Positions 26,096-35,647 of a stretch of 64,000 bases of DNA are shown here, piece after piece. This DNA is from Antarctobacter sediminis. Its GTDB lineage: Bacteria > Pseudomonadota > Alphaproteobacteria > Rhodobacterales > Rhodobacteraceae. The notes beneath the pieces were generated by a model that worked only from the letters and a program-made list of their open reading frames with translations, was not told where the DNA came from and made no database searches. Made by a program: the position numbers and the translations under genes. Position 1 is the first letter of the stretch, and each line of letters starts with the position of its first letter. The DNA lies in the NCBI RefSeq assembly GCF_019218285.1, contig NZ_JAHUZG010000003.1, forward strand, positions 62,001-126,000, given 5' to 3'.

Positions 26096-26580
26096 GAAAG
26101 GCTCCTTCACATATGGGCGGCGCCTTTGAATGGCTGACCGCGTGATCAGCCAGAAAACTGTGCTGCAAGCCTTAACAAAGCCGCGCGGGACCGGGCGTTG
26201 GCTTTGCCTGCTGGTAACAGGTCGCGGAGGGGCGATAAATTCGTTTTAAAAACAGGTGGATGGGCGGTATTCTTTGATGCCACGCCGTGCCTATTGTCCT
26301 CGCGGATACGGGCGTGCAAAGCGGTCAATTCGCCACGCCGATGCGGGGAAAGCCCATGCCGGCTTTCCGGGGTCAGCGATGTCCTCGGGCCGTCAAAGCG
26401 GCCTCTTGCGCGGATCCCGGCGGGAAAGGCGGAAATTTCTGGCACCTTCTCGCCGGACGGGCGCACGGGCGGCGCAGCAGGGTGCTTTCAAGTTGCGCCG
26501 GTCCACGAAACTGCGATATGCGGACGCCGACGCGGACCACGGTCGCTTGGTCGACCATCGCAGCAAAGAATGGTTGATTG
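26096..26580. other. 485-base gap upstream of gmd, no gene seen
   Basis: The stretch lies between the divergent tailspike-like and gmd genes. Overlapping frames on both strands have arginine/alanine-rich shadow composition and lack ribosome sites. Promoters for both neighbours must be here, but I could not place them with confidence. Confidence 0.5.
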
Positions 26581-27702
26581 ATGAAGAAAGCACTTATCAC
26601 CGGTGTTACCGGTCAAGACGGATCCTACCTGGCTGAATTTCTGCTTGAAAAAGGTTATGAAGTGCACGGCATCAAACGTCGCGCTTCTTTGTTCAACACC
26701 GAACGGGTCGATCATATTTACCATGACCCGCACACTCAGGGTAAGAACTTCACGCTGCATTACGGCGACCTTACCGACACCTCGAACCTGACCCGCATCC
26801 TGTCCGAGGTGCGCCCGGACGAGGTCTATAACCTTGGCGCGCAAAGTCACGTGGCCGTCAGCTTTGAAGCGCCGGAATACACCGCTGACGTGGACGCCAC
26901 CGGCACGCTGCGCCTGCTTGAATCGATCCGCTTTCTGGGAATGGAAAAGACCACGCGCTTCTATCAGGCGTCGACGTCCGAGCTTTATGGTCTTGTGCAG
27001 GAAATCCCGCAGACCGAAACAACCCCCTTCCACCCGCGTTCGCCCTACGCGGTCGCCAAGATGTATGCCTACTGGATCACGGTGAATTACCGCGAGGCCT
27101 ATGGCATGTATGCCTGCAATGGCATCCTGTTTAATCACGAAAGCCCGCGTCGCGGCGAAACCTTCGTGACCCGCAAGATCACCCGTGGAATGGCCAATAT
27201 CGCCATGGGTCTTCAGGATTGCCTTTACATGGGCAACATCGACGCCCTGCGCGATTGGGGTCACGCCAAGGATTATGTCCGCATGCAGTGGATGATGCTG
27301 CAACAGGACGTGGCGGATGATTTCGTTATCGCGACCGGCGTCCAGTATTCGGTGCGTGAGTTCATCCAGTGGTCCGCCAAGGAACTGGGCATCGAACTGG
27401 AGTTCTCTGGCGAAGGTGTCAACGAGATCGCGACCGTGGTTTCGGTGTCCGGTGACAAGGCGCCCGCTCTCAAACCCGGTGACGTCATCCTGCGGATTGA
27501 TCCGCGCTACTTCCGTCCGGCCGAAGTGGAAACCCTGCTGGGCGATCCCACAAAAGCCAAGGAAAAGCTGGGCTGGGTGCCCGAGATCACCGCTCAGGAA
27601 ATGTGCGCCGAGATGGTCGAGGCCGATCACAAGGTCGCCCGCCGCCATGCCCTGCTGAAAGAGCACGGCTACGATATTCCCGTCGCGCTGGAGAACGGCT
27701 GA
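26581..27702 (+). CDS. gmd: GDP-mannose 4,6-dehydratase
   Basis: This enzyme converts GDP-D-mannose to GDP-4-keto-6-deoxymannose. The 373-residue protein belongs to the extended short-chain dehydrogenase family. The NADP-binding [10 protein letters not shown] is at the N-terminus, with substrate-site features including [17 protein letters not shown] and the active-site Tyr/Lys pair in [12 protein letters not shown]. Family length is about 340-375, so it is complete. I use the ATG at 26581; a TTG one codon earlier is the frame's first possible start. Together with the next gene it makes GDP-L-fucose, a donor for the polysaccharide. Confidence 0.95.
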   Translation: MKKALITGVTGQDGSYLAEFLLEKGYEVHGIKRRASLFNTERVDHIYHDPHTQGKNFTLHYGDLTDTSNLTRILSEVRPDEVYNLGAQSHVAVSFEAPEYTADVDATGTLRLLESIRFLGMEKTTRFYQASTSELYGLVQEIPQTETTPFHPRSPYAVAKMYAYWITVNYREAYGMYACNGILFNHESPRRGETFVTRKITRGMANIAMGLQDCLYMGNIDALRDWGHAKDYVRMQWMMLQQDVADDFVIATGVQYSVREFIQWSAKELGIELEFSGEGVNEIATVVSVSGDKAPALKPGDVILRIDPRYFRPAEVETLLGDPTKAKEKLGWVPEITAQEMCAEMVEADHKVARRHALLKEHGYDIPVALENG

Positions 27703-27745
27703 GGCCTTTCCTGCGCGGTCGCCATTCGAAGTCAGGAGGCACATT

Positions 27746-28717
27746 ATGCCCAAGATCTACGTCGCAGGCCACCGCGGTATGGTGGGCGGGGCCATCACCC
27801 GCAAGCTTCAACAGCGTCAGGCTGCGGGTGAGGATATTACCCTTGTCACCCGCACCCATGCCGAACTGGAACTGACCAACCAGGCGGCGGTCAAAGAGTT
27901 CATGCTGGCCGAAAAGCCGGATGTCGTCGTGCTGGCAGCCGCCAAAGTTGGGGGCATTCTCGCAAACAACACCTACCCGGCGGAATTCATTTACGACAAC
28001 CTGATGGTGCAGTGTAACGTGATCCACGCCGCGTGGGAGGCAGGTGTCACCCGCTTGCTGCAACTTGGGTCGTCCTGCATCTATCCCAAGGCCGTGCCGC
28101 AACCCATGCGCGAAGCAGCCCTGCTGACCGGTCCGCTGGAGCCAACGAACGAACCCTACGCCGTTGCCAAGATCGCAGGCATCAAGATCTGCGAAAGCTA
28201 CAACAGGCAGTACGGTGTCGATTATCGTTCGGTCATGCCGACCAACCTTTATGGCCCGGGCGACAACTTTCACCCGGAAAACAGCCATGTCTTGCCCGCC
28301 CTGATCCGCCGTTTTCATGAGGCGGCTCAGGAAGGCAAGGATGAGGTCGTGATCTGGGGCAGCGGCAAACCGCGGCGTGAGTTCCTGCATGTCGATGACA
28401 TGGCCGAAGCGTCGCTGTTCGTCATGGATCTGGACAAGGCGACCTATGACGCGAACACCCAGCCGCAACTGAGCCACATCAACGTCGGGTCGGGCGTGGA
28501 CGTGTCAATTCACGAACTGGCGCAACTGGTGGCCGAGGTCACCGGCTACAAGGGCCGCATCGAACTGGACCGTACCAAGCCGGATGGCACGATGCGCAAA
28601 TTGATGGATGTCAGCCGTCTGGCCGATATGGGGTGGAAGGCGTCGATCGACCTCGAAAATGGTGTGCGTGAGACCTATCAGTGGTTCCTCGACAATCAGG
28701 ACAATTTCCGCCGCTAA
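27746..28717 (+). CDS. fcl: GDP-L-fucose synthase
   Basis: This bifunctional epimerase/reductase turns the product of Gmd into GDP-L-fucose. The 323-residue extended SDR has [10 protein letters not shown] for [19 protein letters not shown] and [12 protein letters not shown] with the catalytic Tyr and Lys. It also has the family block [26 protein letters not shown] precedes the ATG at proper spacing. It lies 43 bases behind gmd and before a strong hairpin, so gmd-fcl is a two-gene unit at the edge of the polysaccharide locus. Confidence 0.95.
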   Translation: MPKIYVAGHRGMVGGAITRKLQQRQAAGEDITLVTRTHAELELTNQAAVKEFMLAEKPDVVVLAAAKVGGILANNTYPAEFIYDNLMVQCNVIHAAWEAGVTRLLQLGSSCIYPKAVPQPMREAALLTGPLEPTNEPYAVAKIAGIKICESYNRQYGVDYRSVMPTNLYGPGDNFHPENSHVLPALIRRFHEAAQEGKDEVVIWGSGKPRREFLHVDDMAEASLFVMDLDKATYDANTQPQLSHINVGSGVDVSIHELAQLVAEVTGYKGRIELDRTKPDGTMRKLMDVSRLADMGWKASIDLENGVRETYQWFLDNQDNFRR

Positions 28718-28740
28718 GGCTGCCACGTGTTCAGACTACC

Positions 28741-28772
28741 GAAACGCGCCGCCCCACGGGGCGGCGCGTTTC
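28741..28772. terminator. Bidirectional hairpin between fcl and the peroxidase gene
   Basis: There is a 15-bp perfect inverted repeat (GAAACGCGCCGCCCC and its complement) with a 2-base centre. It lies between two converging genes. The tails are not strongly T-rich, but its strength and position fit a shared terminator. Confidence 0.7.
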
Positions 28773-28786
28773 GCATTCTGATGCTT

Positions 28787-30097
28787 TCAGTCCACGGGCA
28801 GGCCAGAGGGTACGCGCTCGGGCCGGCCAAGCGGTCGGTCCTTGACCCCGGCACCGGTCAGCGCCTCCAGAAAGGCCACGAGGTCGGCAACCTCCGGGTC
28901 GCTCAGCGCCACCGGGGCGATGTCCAGAACCTGCCCTTGGCGTTGCATTTCGATCCGGTCCTGACGTATCGCAAAATCCCCAGCGGCCAGCCATGGCACC
29001 GCGGGCAAGTTGGCATCCGCCTCGCGCCACGCTTTTGCGCTACCCTGTGGGTCAAGGTGATGGCGGACGATGCCCTCAAGCGTCGCAAAGGCGCCATTGT
29101 GGCCGTAGGGAGCTGTCAGTGCCACGTTGCGCAGCGACGGTGTGCGAAAGCGATAGGCGTCTTCCAGCAGGTCCGTTTCCCCCATCCGCCCGACGTCCCG
29201 GGGCATCGGATCAAAGGTCCGCGTCCGTCCCGGCCCAAAAGCGGGAAGCCCCAAAGCGTGAAAATCCTGATCCGTAAACAAGGGGCCAGAGTGACAGATG
29301 CTGCATTGTGCCTTGCCAAAGAACAGCCTGCGACCGCGCTCTGCCGGGGCAGGCAGCGGGGTGCCATCGCGCAGCCAATCGTCCCACGGGCTGTCGATGC
29401 TGATCCATTCCGAGCCGATGAACGCCCCCAGCGCATTGCCGATTTCGACGATGGTCACTTCGGAGGGATGGCTGATATGGTCAAACGCCTCGACGAACAG
29501 CGCACCGTATTCCGGGATTGTGCGCACCCGCTTGGCCAGCACGGGCCAGCCAAGGTCGATCCGGTCGTGCACCGCCCCCGTAACCGCGTTTTCGCCCACA
29601 TTGCCGGCCATTTCGAATTGCGCGGTCAGCGGGAACAGCGCCTGCGCCGACAAGATATTGTCCAGCCCCTGCGGCAGCCATTCCTCTGCCGGGCTGTCAA
29701 AGCCATTGCCGAACTGGTCCGAGATCTCCAGCCGCCCGTCATGGAACAGCACCCGGACCGACTTGTGCCCAAGGTTCCAAAGCGCGGGCGCATTGCGTGG
29801 AATGCGCTTGCGGATCATGTCGGGCCCTTCACCGGGCGTGCGATCAACACCAAGCCCTCGCCCGCCTTCGCCAATCCCAAGGCTTAGTCCGTCGCCGCTG
29901 GCAAGATTGTGGTGATGACAGGTGCCGCAAGAGATATTGCGATTGCCGCTGAGGATCGGATCATAGAACAAAAGCTGGCCAAGACGGGCTTGCGCCGGGT
30001 CCACGGGCAGGAAATCATCCATGCTCACCGGCCCGGCCACGGCCGGTGCGGCAAAGGCAAGGAGACAGGCAAGATGACGAAGCACGGGCAGTTTCAT
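28787..30097 (-). CDS. Di-haem cytochrome c peroxidase / MauG family protein
   Basis: The 436-residue periplasmic protein has a Sec signal (MKLPVLRHLACLLAFAAPAVAG). Two c-type haem motifs are visible: CGTCH near residue 58 and CSICH near residue 270. It has the family landmarks LFYDPILSGNRNISC, LLEDAYRFRTPSLRNVALTAPYGHNG and a C-terminal DLVAFLEALTG. Members reduce hydrogen peroxide or perform MauG-like oxidations; the sequence does not tell which. Its 5' end overlaps the divergent Sel1 gene by 24 bases, and no strong ribosome site is visible before this ATG, so the start is less certain than the rest. Confidence 0.85.
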   Translation of the reverse strand: MKLPVLRHLACLLAFAAPAVAGPVSMDDFLPVDPAQARLGQLLFYDPILSGNRNISCGTCHHHNLASGDGLSLGIGEGGRGLGVDRTPGEGPDMIRKRIPRNAPALWNLGHKSVRVLFHDGRLEISDQFGNGFDSPAEEWLPQGLDNILSAQALFPLTAQFEMAGNVGENAVTGAVHDRIDLGWPVLAKRVRTIPEYGALFVEAFDHISHPSEVTIVEIGNALGAFIGSEWISIDSPWDDWLRDGTPLPAPAERGRRLFFGKAQCSICHSGPLFTDQDFHALGLPAFGPGRTRTFDPMPRDVGRMGETDLLEDAYRFRTPSLRNVALTAPYGHNGAFATLEGIVRHHLDPQGSAKAWREADANLPAVPWLAAGDFAIRQDRIEMQRQGQVLDIAPVALSDPEVADLVAFLEALTGAGVKDRPLGRPERVPSGLPVD

Positions 30098-30568
30098 GGG
30101 GCCATTCTGGCAGGCTTGCTGGCGCTCTCAAGCCCTGTTTTCGCGGCCGACCTCGAAGAAGCACGGGATCTGATGGAAGCCAATGAATTTGCCGCCGCGA
30201 TGGCGCAGTTTCGTGTGCTGGCCCGGTCGGGCAATGCCGATGCCGAGGAGCTGATCGGGGTGATGTATGCGCTGGGACTCGGCGTTGACAAGGATCCGGA
30301 GCGCGCGTTCGAATGGTATCTCAGGGCCTCGCTCAAGGGGCATCCCGGGGCGCAGTCCGGGCTGGGCTGGTATTATGAGCTTGGTCTTGGAATGCCTGCG
30401 CCCGATCTTGTGCGGGCCTACCTATGGTATGCGCTCTCGGCCATCGGGGGAGACGTGGATGCCCCGGATTCGCTGGAGGAACTGACGCCGCGTATGACAC
30501 CGGAGGAACGTAAGCGCGCGCAGGTGCTGATCGATGATTATCGTGTGTGGATGTATCCGTTCCGGTGA
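30074..30568 (+). CDS. Exported Sel1-repeat protein
   Basis: The 164-residue product has an N-terminal signal peptide (HGAILAGLLALSSPVFAAD). It has two or three Sel1/TPR-like repeats: AEELIGVMYALGLGVDKDPERAFEWYLRAS and AQSGLGWYYELGLGMPAPDLVRAYLWYALS, in part. Sel1 repeats mediate protein contacts. I chose the ATG at 30074 because it gives a signal peptide and has AGGAG upstream; the longer frame runs inside the divergent peroxidase gene. The partner and function are unknown. Confidence 0.75.
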   Translation: MTKHGQFHGAILAGLLALSSPVFAADLEEARDLMEANEFAAAMAQFRVLARSGNADAEELIGVMYALGLGVDKDPERAFEWYLRASLKGHPGAQSGLGWYYELGLGMPAPDLVRAYLWYALSAIGGDVDAPDSLEELTPRMTPEERKRAQVLIDDYRVWMYPFR

Positions 30569-30623
30569 TCTTGTGATCGCAATGGGGCGGTCCTTTTGCA
30601 AAAGTTGCCCGCGCCAGCAGGGG

Positions 30624-30656
30624 CAAAAAAAGGGCCGAGAGCATGGCTCCCGGCCC
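30624..30656 (-). terminator. Intrinsic terminator of the PhyH-type gene
   Basis: Read on the minus strand, a GGGCCG…CGGCCC hairpin with inner GAGC pairing is followed by seven T. It lies 30 bases after the dioxygenase stop. Confidence 0.85.
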
Positions 30657-30685
30657 ATGAGGCGCGGTCCGACAGGGAGGGAGGA

Positions 30686-31411
30686 TCAGACCAGCGCGGC
30701 CGCCGGAGGAGCGACGGGTTTGGCGAAACGCTTCGGCTTGCCGGTTTCGGGAACGCAGATCGGCTCGGGCGAATACTGGCAGACATAGGCGCGGCGCGGC
30801 TTGTCGGTCACGTTGGGGCCGGAGCGGTGCAGCGTCAGGCTGGAAAAGACGACGATCGTCCCGGCCTTGCAGACCATCGGCGTGCCAGTGTCGGTGCCGA
30901 AATAGCCGTTCAGTTCGTTGCTGTCCTCTTGCCATTCATGCGGGTCGAGGTCGGGGTTCTGCGTCAGATCGCGCGGGATCAGATAGACACAGCCGTTTTC
31001 CTCGGTCGCGTCATCCATGGCGATCCAGACGGTCAGGTAAGGGGCATGGTCAAAGCCGACATATGCACCATCCTGGTGCCAGGCAAAGCTGGCGCCCTTG
31101 CCGGCGCCCTTGACGACGAATTGTTCGTTGAACAGCAGCCCGTCCTTGCCGTTGCAGGCCGCGAGGATGCCGCCGATCTTTTCGGACAAAAGGAATTTTT
31201 CAAGCTCGGGGAATTCCTCGTGCCGGTGCGCGAGAAAGCGGCGTGCCTCGCCCAGGCCGATCTTGTGCTTGCCGCCTTCGCCGCCGTCATCGACGGGTTC
31301 GTCCAGCAGGTGCTGACAGCTGTCGCGCAGCAGCGCCAGCTCATCCGCGCTAAGCGCGTTTTCAAAGACAAGATAGCCCTGTGCGGCAAAGGTGTCTTGC
31401 GACGTGGTCAT
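30686..31411 (-). CDS. Phytanoyl-CoA dioxygenase (PhyH) family Fe(II)/2-oxoglutarate oxygenase
   Basis: The 241-residue product has the double-stranded beta-helix iron site: H-x-D in FAWHQDGAYVGF and the distal His in LTLHRSGPN, with an Arg nearby in KPRRAYV for 2-oxoglutarate. It also has the PhyH-type N-terminal helix FAAQGYLVFENALSADELALL. The start at 31411 is fixed by GAGGAGG 6 bases upstream. An AraC-type regulator is divergently encoded 89 bases away and is its likely controller. Its substrate is unknown. PhyH proteins hydroxylate ectoine, fatty acyl or small organic substrates; the ectoine synthesis genes are not present here. Confidence 0.82.
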   Translation of the reverse strand: MTTSQDTFAAQGYLVFENALSADELALLRDSCQHLLDEPVDDGGEGGKHKIGLGEARRFLAHRHEEFPELEKFLLSEKIGGILAACNGKDGLLFNEQFVVKGAGKGASFAWHQDGAYVGFDHAPYLTVWIAMDDATEENGCVYLIPRDLTQNPDLDPHEWQEDSNELNGYFGTDTGTPMVCKAGTIVVFSSLTLHRSGPNVTDKPRRAYVCQYSPEPICVPETGKPKRFAKPVAPPAAALV

Positions 31412-31500
31412 GAGATCCTCCTCAAAGATGATTGCGTATCGCATGATTTGGACGCTAAATCTTGCCAAGTTTTCGCCAGTTCTTTGCATTTGGGGCTGAC

Positions 31501-32271
31501 ATGCATGTCACGACACGATCCGCGCCGCATGGCGCGCTTTGGCGGCGGGGGCCGTCGCGGGCGGTGGGCGATGTGCCCCGCAGCCACGAAGAGCTTGTGG
31601 TGCTGCTGGGGCTGACGGGGCGCGGGCGTTACCTGCTGGACGGGGCGGGCTTTGCCATCGAACCGGGGGTCATGGTCTGGGCGCCCTCGGGCAGCGCGCA
31701 TATGCTGATCGAGGGCGGCGCCGGTTTTGACATGTGGGTGGTGCTGGCGCATCCGAAAATGTGGGACGGGGCCTCGCCCGTGCCGGATCAATCGGGGGCC
31801 GGATGGCGTCAAGTGGGGCCGGGGGCGCTGGGCGAACTGAACGCGCTGGCTGGGGTGCTGGACGGGCAGGGGCCGGTTGAAAAAGGCATCGGGCTGCGCT
31901 GGTGGCTGGTGCGGGCGCATCAGCACTGGGCGGCGGCGGCGGGGCAGGCGGCGCGGCGCTGGCACCCGGCGGTGGCGCGGGCGGCACTGGCGTTGGACGA
32001 TGCGCCCGACCTGTCGTTGCCGCAACTGGCGCGGCAGGCCGGGCTGAGCGCCGGGCGGCTGGGGCAATTGTTCCGCGATCAGACCGGGCAGAGCGTGACC
32101 GATTTCCGCAATGACCGGCGGCTGGCGGCAGTGGACCGGGCCGAGGCGCGGGGCGTGCCGCTGTTGACGGCGGCGCTGGACGCCGGGTTTGGCAGTTATT
32201 CGCAGTTCTACCGGGTGTTCACGGCGCGGCGCGGCAGCCCGCCGAAACAGTGGTATGGCACAAAGAAATAG
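31501..32271 (+). CDS. AraC-family transcriptional regulator with cupin sensor domain
   Basis: The 256-residue protein has an N-terminal cupin-like ligand domain (EELVVLLGLTGRGRYLLDG, PGVMVWAPSGSAHMLIEGG). The C-terminal double helix-turn-helix has LSLPQLARQAGLSAGRLGQLFRDQ and AALDAGFGSYSQFYRVFTARRG. It is very GC-rich, even for this genome. The ATG at 31501 was chosen as the first start that leaves room for the divergent promoter; no strong ribosome site is visible. Divergence from the PhyH-type gene suggests that it controls that gene. Confidence 0.85.
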   Translation: MHVTTRSAPHGALWRRGPSRAVGDVPRSHEELVVLLGLTGRGRYLLDGAGFAIEPGVMVWAPSGSAHMLIEGGAGFDMWVVLAHPKMWDGASPVPDQSGAGWRQVGPGALGELNALAGVLDGQGPVEKGIGLRWWLVRAHQHWAAAAGQAARRWHPAVARAALALDDAPDLSLPQLARQAGLSAGRLGQLFRDQTGQSVTDFRNDRRLAAVDRAEARGVPLLTAALDAGFGSYSQFYRVFTARRGSPPKQWYGTKK

Positions 32272-32293
32272 GCCGGGGCGCAAGGCCCCGGCC
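32271..32293. terminator. Bidirectional hairpin between the AraC and dctP genes
   Basis: GGCCGGGGC and GCCCCGGCC form a perfect 9-bp stem with a 5-base loop, directly at the AraC stop codon and 24 bases from the end of dctP. There are no long T tails. Confidence 0.6.
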
Positions 32294-32316
32294 CGTGATT
32301 CCGGCAGGTGCGGGTA

Positions 32317-33375
32317 TCAGTTCAGGTCGGCGTCGTAATCGGCGGCCAGCTCGGCCTCGGCCTTTTCGACGGCCTCGATCAGAGCGTCGAGGATCTTGTC
32401 CCCGCCGTCGACGTTGGAACGGAACCAGTCCTGCACCGGCTTGGCAGCCTCGGCAAAGGCGGCTTTTTCCTCGGGCGAAGGCACATAGATGTCACCGCCA
32501 CCGGCGGTGAAATCGGCATAGGCTTGGATCGCGCCACGCTTGGGCGCGGCAAAGGTTGCCTGTTGCAGCGCGTAGAACCCGTCGACGACAACACGGCGCA
32601 GGGCCGGGTCGAGGCTGAGGAACTTGTCGTTGTTCATCCACCACAGCGCACCCATGTAGGCGTGACCGTCAAGCGTGATGTATTGCAGGCCGGCATCGGG
32701 GAATTTCATCGACATGATGTCGGTGATGCCGTTCTTGGAGCCGTCAACCACGCCGGTCTGGAACGAGGTGAAAAGTTCGGGCCACGGAATCGGGGTCGGC
32801 GCAGCGCCAAGTGCCTTGACCAGTTCCTGCGGCAGGTCGGCGACCACGGTGCGGATCTTCAACCCGTCCATGTCGGCGGGCGAGGTGATCCGTTTCTGCG
32901 TGTTGGCAAAGTTGCGCCAGCCGCCGGTGTTGCCGATGGTCATCAAGCGCACGGTGTCGCCGGAATCCGCCAGCGCCATTTCGCGCATGGTGCGGACGAA
33001 ATCGCCCGACAGCACCTTTTCCGCCACGCGGTCATTGGCCATCAGGTAGGGCAGGTCCAGCACCTGCACATAGGGGAAGATCCCGGCCACGCCGCCCGAG
33101 GTCGAGATGTTGATGTCGATGGCGCCTTCGGACACGCCCTCGATGCATTCGGCGCCTGTCGAGCACAGCTGGGTGCCCATGTAGATCTCGACGACGATGG
33201 CGCCGTTCGAGGCGGCTTCGACATAGTCCTTGAAGACGATCAGGCCGGCATAGTCCTCGTCGGCCTCGTTCGAGTTCGCGGTGGCGACCAGTTTGATCGG
33301 GTCCTGCGCCAGAACGGCGCCCCCGGTCAGGGTGGCGGCGGCGAAGGCCGCTGCGGTGAAGATTTGTTTCAGCAT
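32317..33375 (-). CDS. dctP: TRAP transporter substrate-binding protein, DctP type
   Basis: The 352-residue periplasmic protein has a signal peptide (MLKQIFTAAAFAAATLTGGAVLAQ). It shows the DctP pattern, including DMDGLKIRTVVADLPQELVKALGAAPTPIPWPEL-type sequence with the conserved ligand Arg, and ELFTSFQTGVVDGSKNG. It delivers substrate to the DctQM permease. It is the last gene of the operon, 32 bases after dctM. The substrate is not readable from the sequence. The upstream FMN monooxygenase, reductase and AKR suggest a sulfonated sugar or another sulfonate. Confidence 0.9.
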   Translation of the reverse strand: MLKQIFTAAAFAAATLTGGAVLAQDPIKLVATANSNEADEDYAGLIVFKDYVEAASNGAIVVEIYMGTQLCSTGAECIEGVSEGAIDINISTSGGVAGIFPYVQVLDLPYLMANDRVAEKVLSGDFVRTMREMALADSGDTVRLMTIGNTGGWRNFANTQKRITSPADMDGLKIRTVVADLPQELVKALGAAPTPIPWPELFTSFQTGVVDGSKNGITDIMSMKFPDAGLQYITLDGHAYMGALWWMNNDKFLSLDPALRRVVVDGFYALQQATFAAPKRGAIQAYADFTAGGGDIYVPSPEEKAAFAEAAKPVQDWFRSNVDGGDKILDALIEAVEKAEAELAADYDADLN

Positions 33376-33407
33376 GTAGTCCTCCCGTTGGATGCTGTCG
33401 TCTTGGG

Positions 33408-34970
33408 TTATTGCGGCCCCGGGCTGATGCAGGCGAGATAGCCGGTATCCGGTGGGCAGCGAATGAAATCAGTCAGATACGGCACGGTCATCGAGATCTG
33501 CGGAACATATGTGATCAGGAAGATCACGAGGATTTCCACCGCGAGGAAAGGCAGGATCGCCTTGGCGATGGTTTCCACCCGTTCGCGGCTGACCGTTGAG
33601 GCGACGAACAACACCAGCCCCATGGGCGGCGTGGCAAGGCCCACGGTGAGGTTGACGCTCATGATGATGGCGAAATGCACCGGGTGCACGCCCAGTTCGA
33701 CGAAGATCGGGCCAAGGATCGGGCCGAGGATGATGATCGCCGGGCCTGCGTCCAGGAACATGCCCACGATGAACAGCAGGATGTTGATGAGGAACAACAG
33801 GATCAGCGGGTTTTCCGACAGGCCGAGGATGATCTCGGTCAGGATCTGCGGCGCGTGCGACAGGGACACCACCGTCTTGAAGGCCACCGCCGCGCCGACC
33901 AGCAGGAGCACCGCCGAGGTCGAAAGCGCCGAGCGCGCCAGCACCTGGTAAAGATCCTTGGGGGTCATGGACCGCAGCACGAGGAAGCTGACGATCAGCG
34001 CATAGGCCACGGCCACGGCGCTGGCCTCGGTCGGGGTCATGACGCCGATGAGGATGCCGCCGAGAATGATGATCGGGGTCTGCAACGGGGCCACCGCCTT
34101 TTTGCAGACGATGCGGAAGTCGTGATCGACGTTCTTGCGCCAGTACATCATCAGCGCATGGGCAATCAGCACCATGACCGCGAAGACGATCCAGAGGTTC
34201 AGATGGTGGAGCTTTTCCCCCTCGGCGTCGAGACTGGCAAGGCCCAGTGGCACCGAAAGGCCGGAATAGACCGCCATCAGGATGCCGGCAACATTCAGGC
34301 GGACCAGCAGCAGGCTGACCCAGTATTCCACCGTGCTCATGGTCTGGCCCTTGGCGACGATGCGCTCGGCCTTGGGCAGGTCATACCGGTCGGCCATGAG
34401 GCGCACCATGACCATCAGACCGACACCCACGAGGATGCCCGGCACGATGCCCGCAAGAAACAGCGCGGCAACGCTTTCGCCCATGACATAGGCATAGATG
34501 ATCATGATCCCCGACGGCGGGATGATCGGGCCGATCACCGAACTGGCGGCGGTGACGGCGGCGGCAAAGCGGCGGGTGTAGCCGTTCTTTTCCATCGCCG
34601 GGATCAGGGTCGATCCCAGCGCCGAGGTATCGGCCACGGCCGAGCCGGACAGGCCCGCGAAGAGGATCGAGGAGAGGATGTTCACATGTGCAAGGCCGCC
34701 GCGCAGGTGCCCCATGATCGCCTGGCTAAACTCGACAAGGCGGATGGTGATGCCGCCCCGGTTCATGATCTCTCCGGCCAGCATGAAGAAGGGCAGCGCC
34801 ATCAGCGGAAAGCTGTCCATGCCGTTGTAGAGGTTGCGATAGAGCACGGACAACTGCCGCGATTGGTCATCCATGACCAGCAAGCCAAAAGGCGCAGCCA
34901 GCAGGGCAAAGACCACTGGCAGGCCGATCATGATGAGCACGAGGAAGACGGGAAGGAACCAGATCAGCAT
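33408..34970 (-). CDS. dctM: TRAP transporter large permease, DctM type
   Basis: The 520-residue protein has about 12 to 14 membrane helices. It shows the DctM signatures LPFFMLAGEIMNRGGITIRLVEF, GLSGSAVADTSALGSTLIPAM and VIGPIIPPSGIMIIYAYVMGESVAALFLAG, in parts. It is the ion-coupled transmembrane channel of the TRAP system. The ATG at 34970 lies 1 base after the dctQ stop; the longer frame enters dctQ. It is somewhat longer than the usual 425-460 residues because of an extra section around 215-300 with two or three helices (LNVAGILMAVYSGLSVPLGL, HHLNLWIVFAVMVLIAHALMM). Confidence 0.92.
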   Translation of the reverse strand: MLIWFLPVFLVLIMIGLPVVFALLAAPFGLLVMDDQSRQLSVLYRNLYNGMDSFPLMALPFFMLAGEIMNRGGITIRLVEFSQAIMGHLRGGLAHVNILSSILFAGLSGSAVADTSALGSTLIPAMEKNGYTRRFAAAVTAASSVIGPIIPPSGIMIIYAYVMGESVAALFLAGIVPGILVGVGLMVMVRLMADRYDLPKAERIVAKGQTMSTVEYWVSLLLVRLNVAGILMAVYSGLSVPLGLASLDAEGEKLHHLNLWIVFAVMVLIAHALMMYWRKNVDHDFRIVCKKAVAPLQTPIIILGGILIGVMTPTEASAVAVAYALIVSFLVLRSMTPKDLYQVLARSALSTSAVLLLVGAAVAFKTVVSLSHAPQILTEIILGLSENPLILLFLINILLFIVGMFLDAGPAIIILGPILGPIFVELGVHPVHFAIIMSVNLTVGLATPPMGLVLFVASTVSRERVETIAKAILPFLAVEILVIFLITYVPQISMTVPYLTDFIRCPPDTGYLACISPGPQ

Positions 34971-34971
34971 C

Positions 34972-35568
34972 TCAGTCGGCCCCTGCCATTTCTTCAGCAT
35001 TGAGCGGTTTCAGCCGGTCGGCCCCGCCCAACAACTTGATGATCTGCCGCAGGATCAGTTCGGCGTTGACGAGGATCAGCAGGTTTACCCCGACCCAGAG
35101 CGCCGCGTATTGATACTGATTGGCGAACTTGGCTTTGCACTTGCCGATCTCGATGCCAAAGGGCCAACGCAGGGAGGAGGAACAACCGCGCCCGGACAGG
35201 CTGTCGACATGGTTGTTCAATCCTTTATCCCAGGCGATCAGCAGCACCCAGAAGGACATCGCCAGCAGGGTCAGCGTCAACAGGCGTGACAGCAGCCGGG
35301 GCAAGGCGCGCTCCAGCATGTCGATGGCCACGAAACCGCCCTGACGATAGGCCAGCGGCGCCATCAGCCCCGTCAGCCACAACATGCCAAAGCGCGCGGC
35401 CTCTTCTGTCCAGTTCGGGGCGTCGTTCAGAACGTAGCGCCAAAAGATCTGGCCAAGGATCAGACAGACCATGACGGCCAGCGCGATCACGGCAATCACC
35501 CGACCCACGGCCAGAAGGCCGCTGTTCAGCCGCTCCAGCGGCCAAAGCAGTGTCAGCAGCACCGGCAT
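34972..35568 (-). CDS. dctQ: TRAP transporter small permease, DctQ type
   Basis: The 198-residue membrane protein has four helices and the DctQ motif WRYVLNDAPNWTEEAARFGMLWLTGLMAPLAYR, in part. It pairs with DctM. GGAGG precedes the ATG. It follows the flavin reductase gene by 79 bases with no clear terminator, so the transporter genes are probably co-transcribed with the monooxygenase genes. The length is slightly above the usual 160-180 residues. Confidence 0.88.
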   Translation of the reverse strand: MPVLLTLLWPLERLNSGLLAVGRVIAVIALAVMVCLILGQIFWRYVLNDAPNWTEEAARFGMLWLTGLMAPLAYRQGGFVAIDMLERALPRLLSRLLTLTLLAMSFWVLLIAWDKGLNNHVDSLSGRGCSSSLRWPFGIEIGKCKAKFANQYQYAALWVGVNLLILVNAELILRQIIKLLGGADRLKPLNAEEMAGAD

Positions 35569-35647
35569 GGCGCTCCTCCCTGTAGGGGGCCTTGTCGGCC
35601 CCTTTGTTGACTCAGGCCGGGATCTTGGCGCCCCGGTCCTTGAGGTG

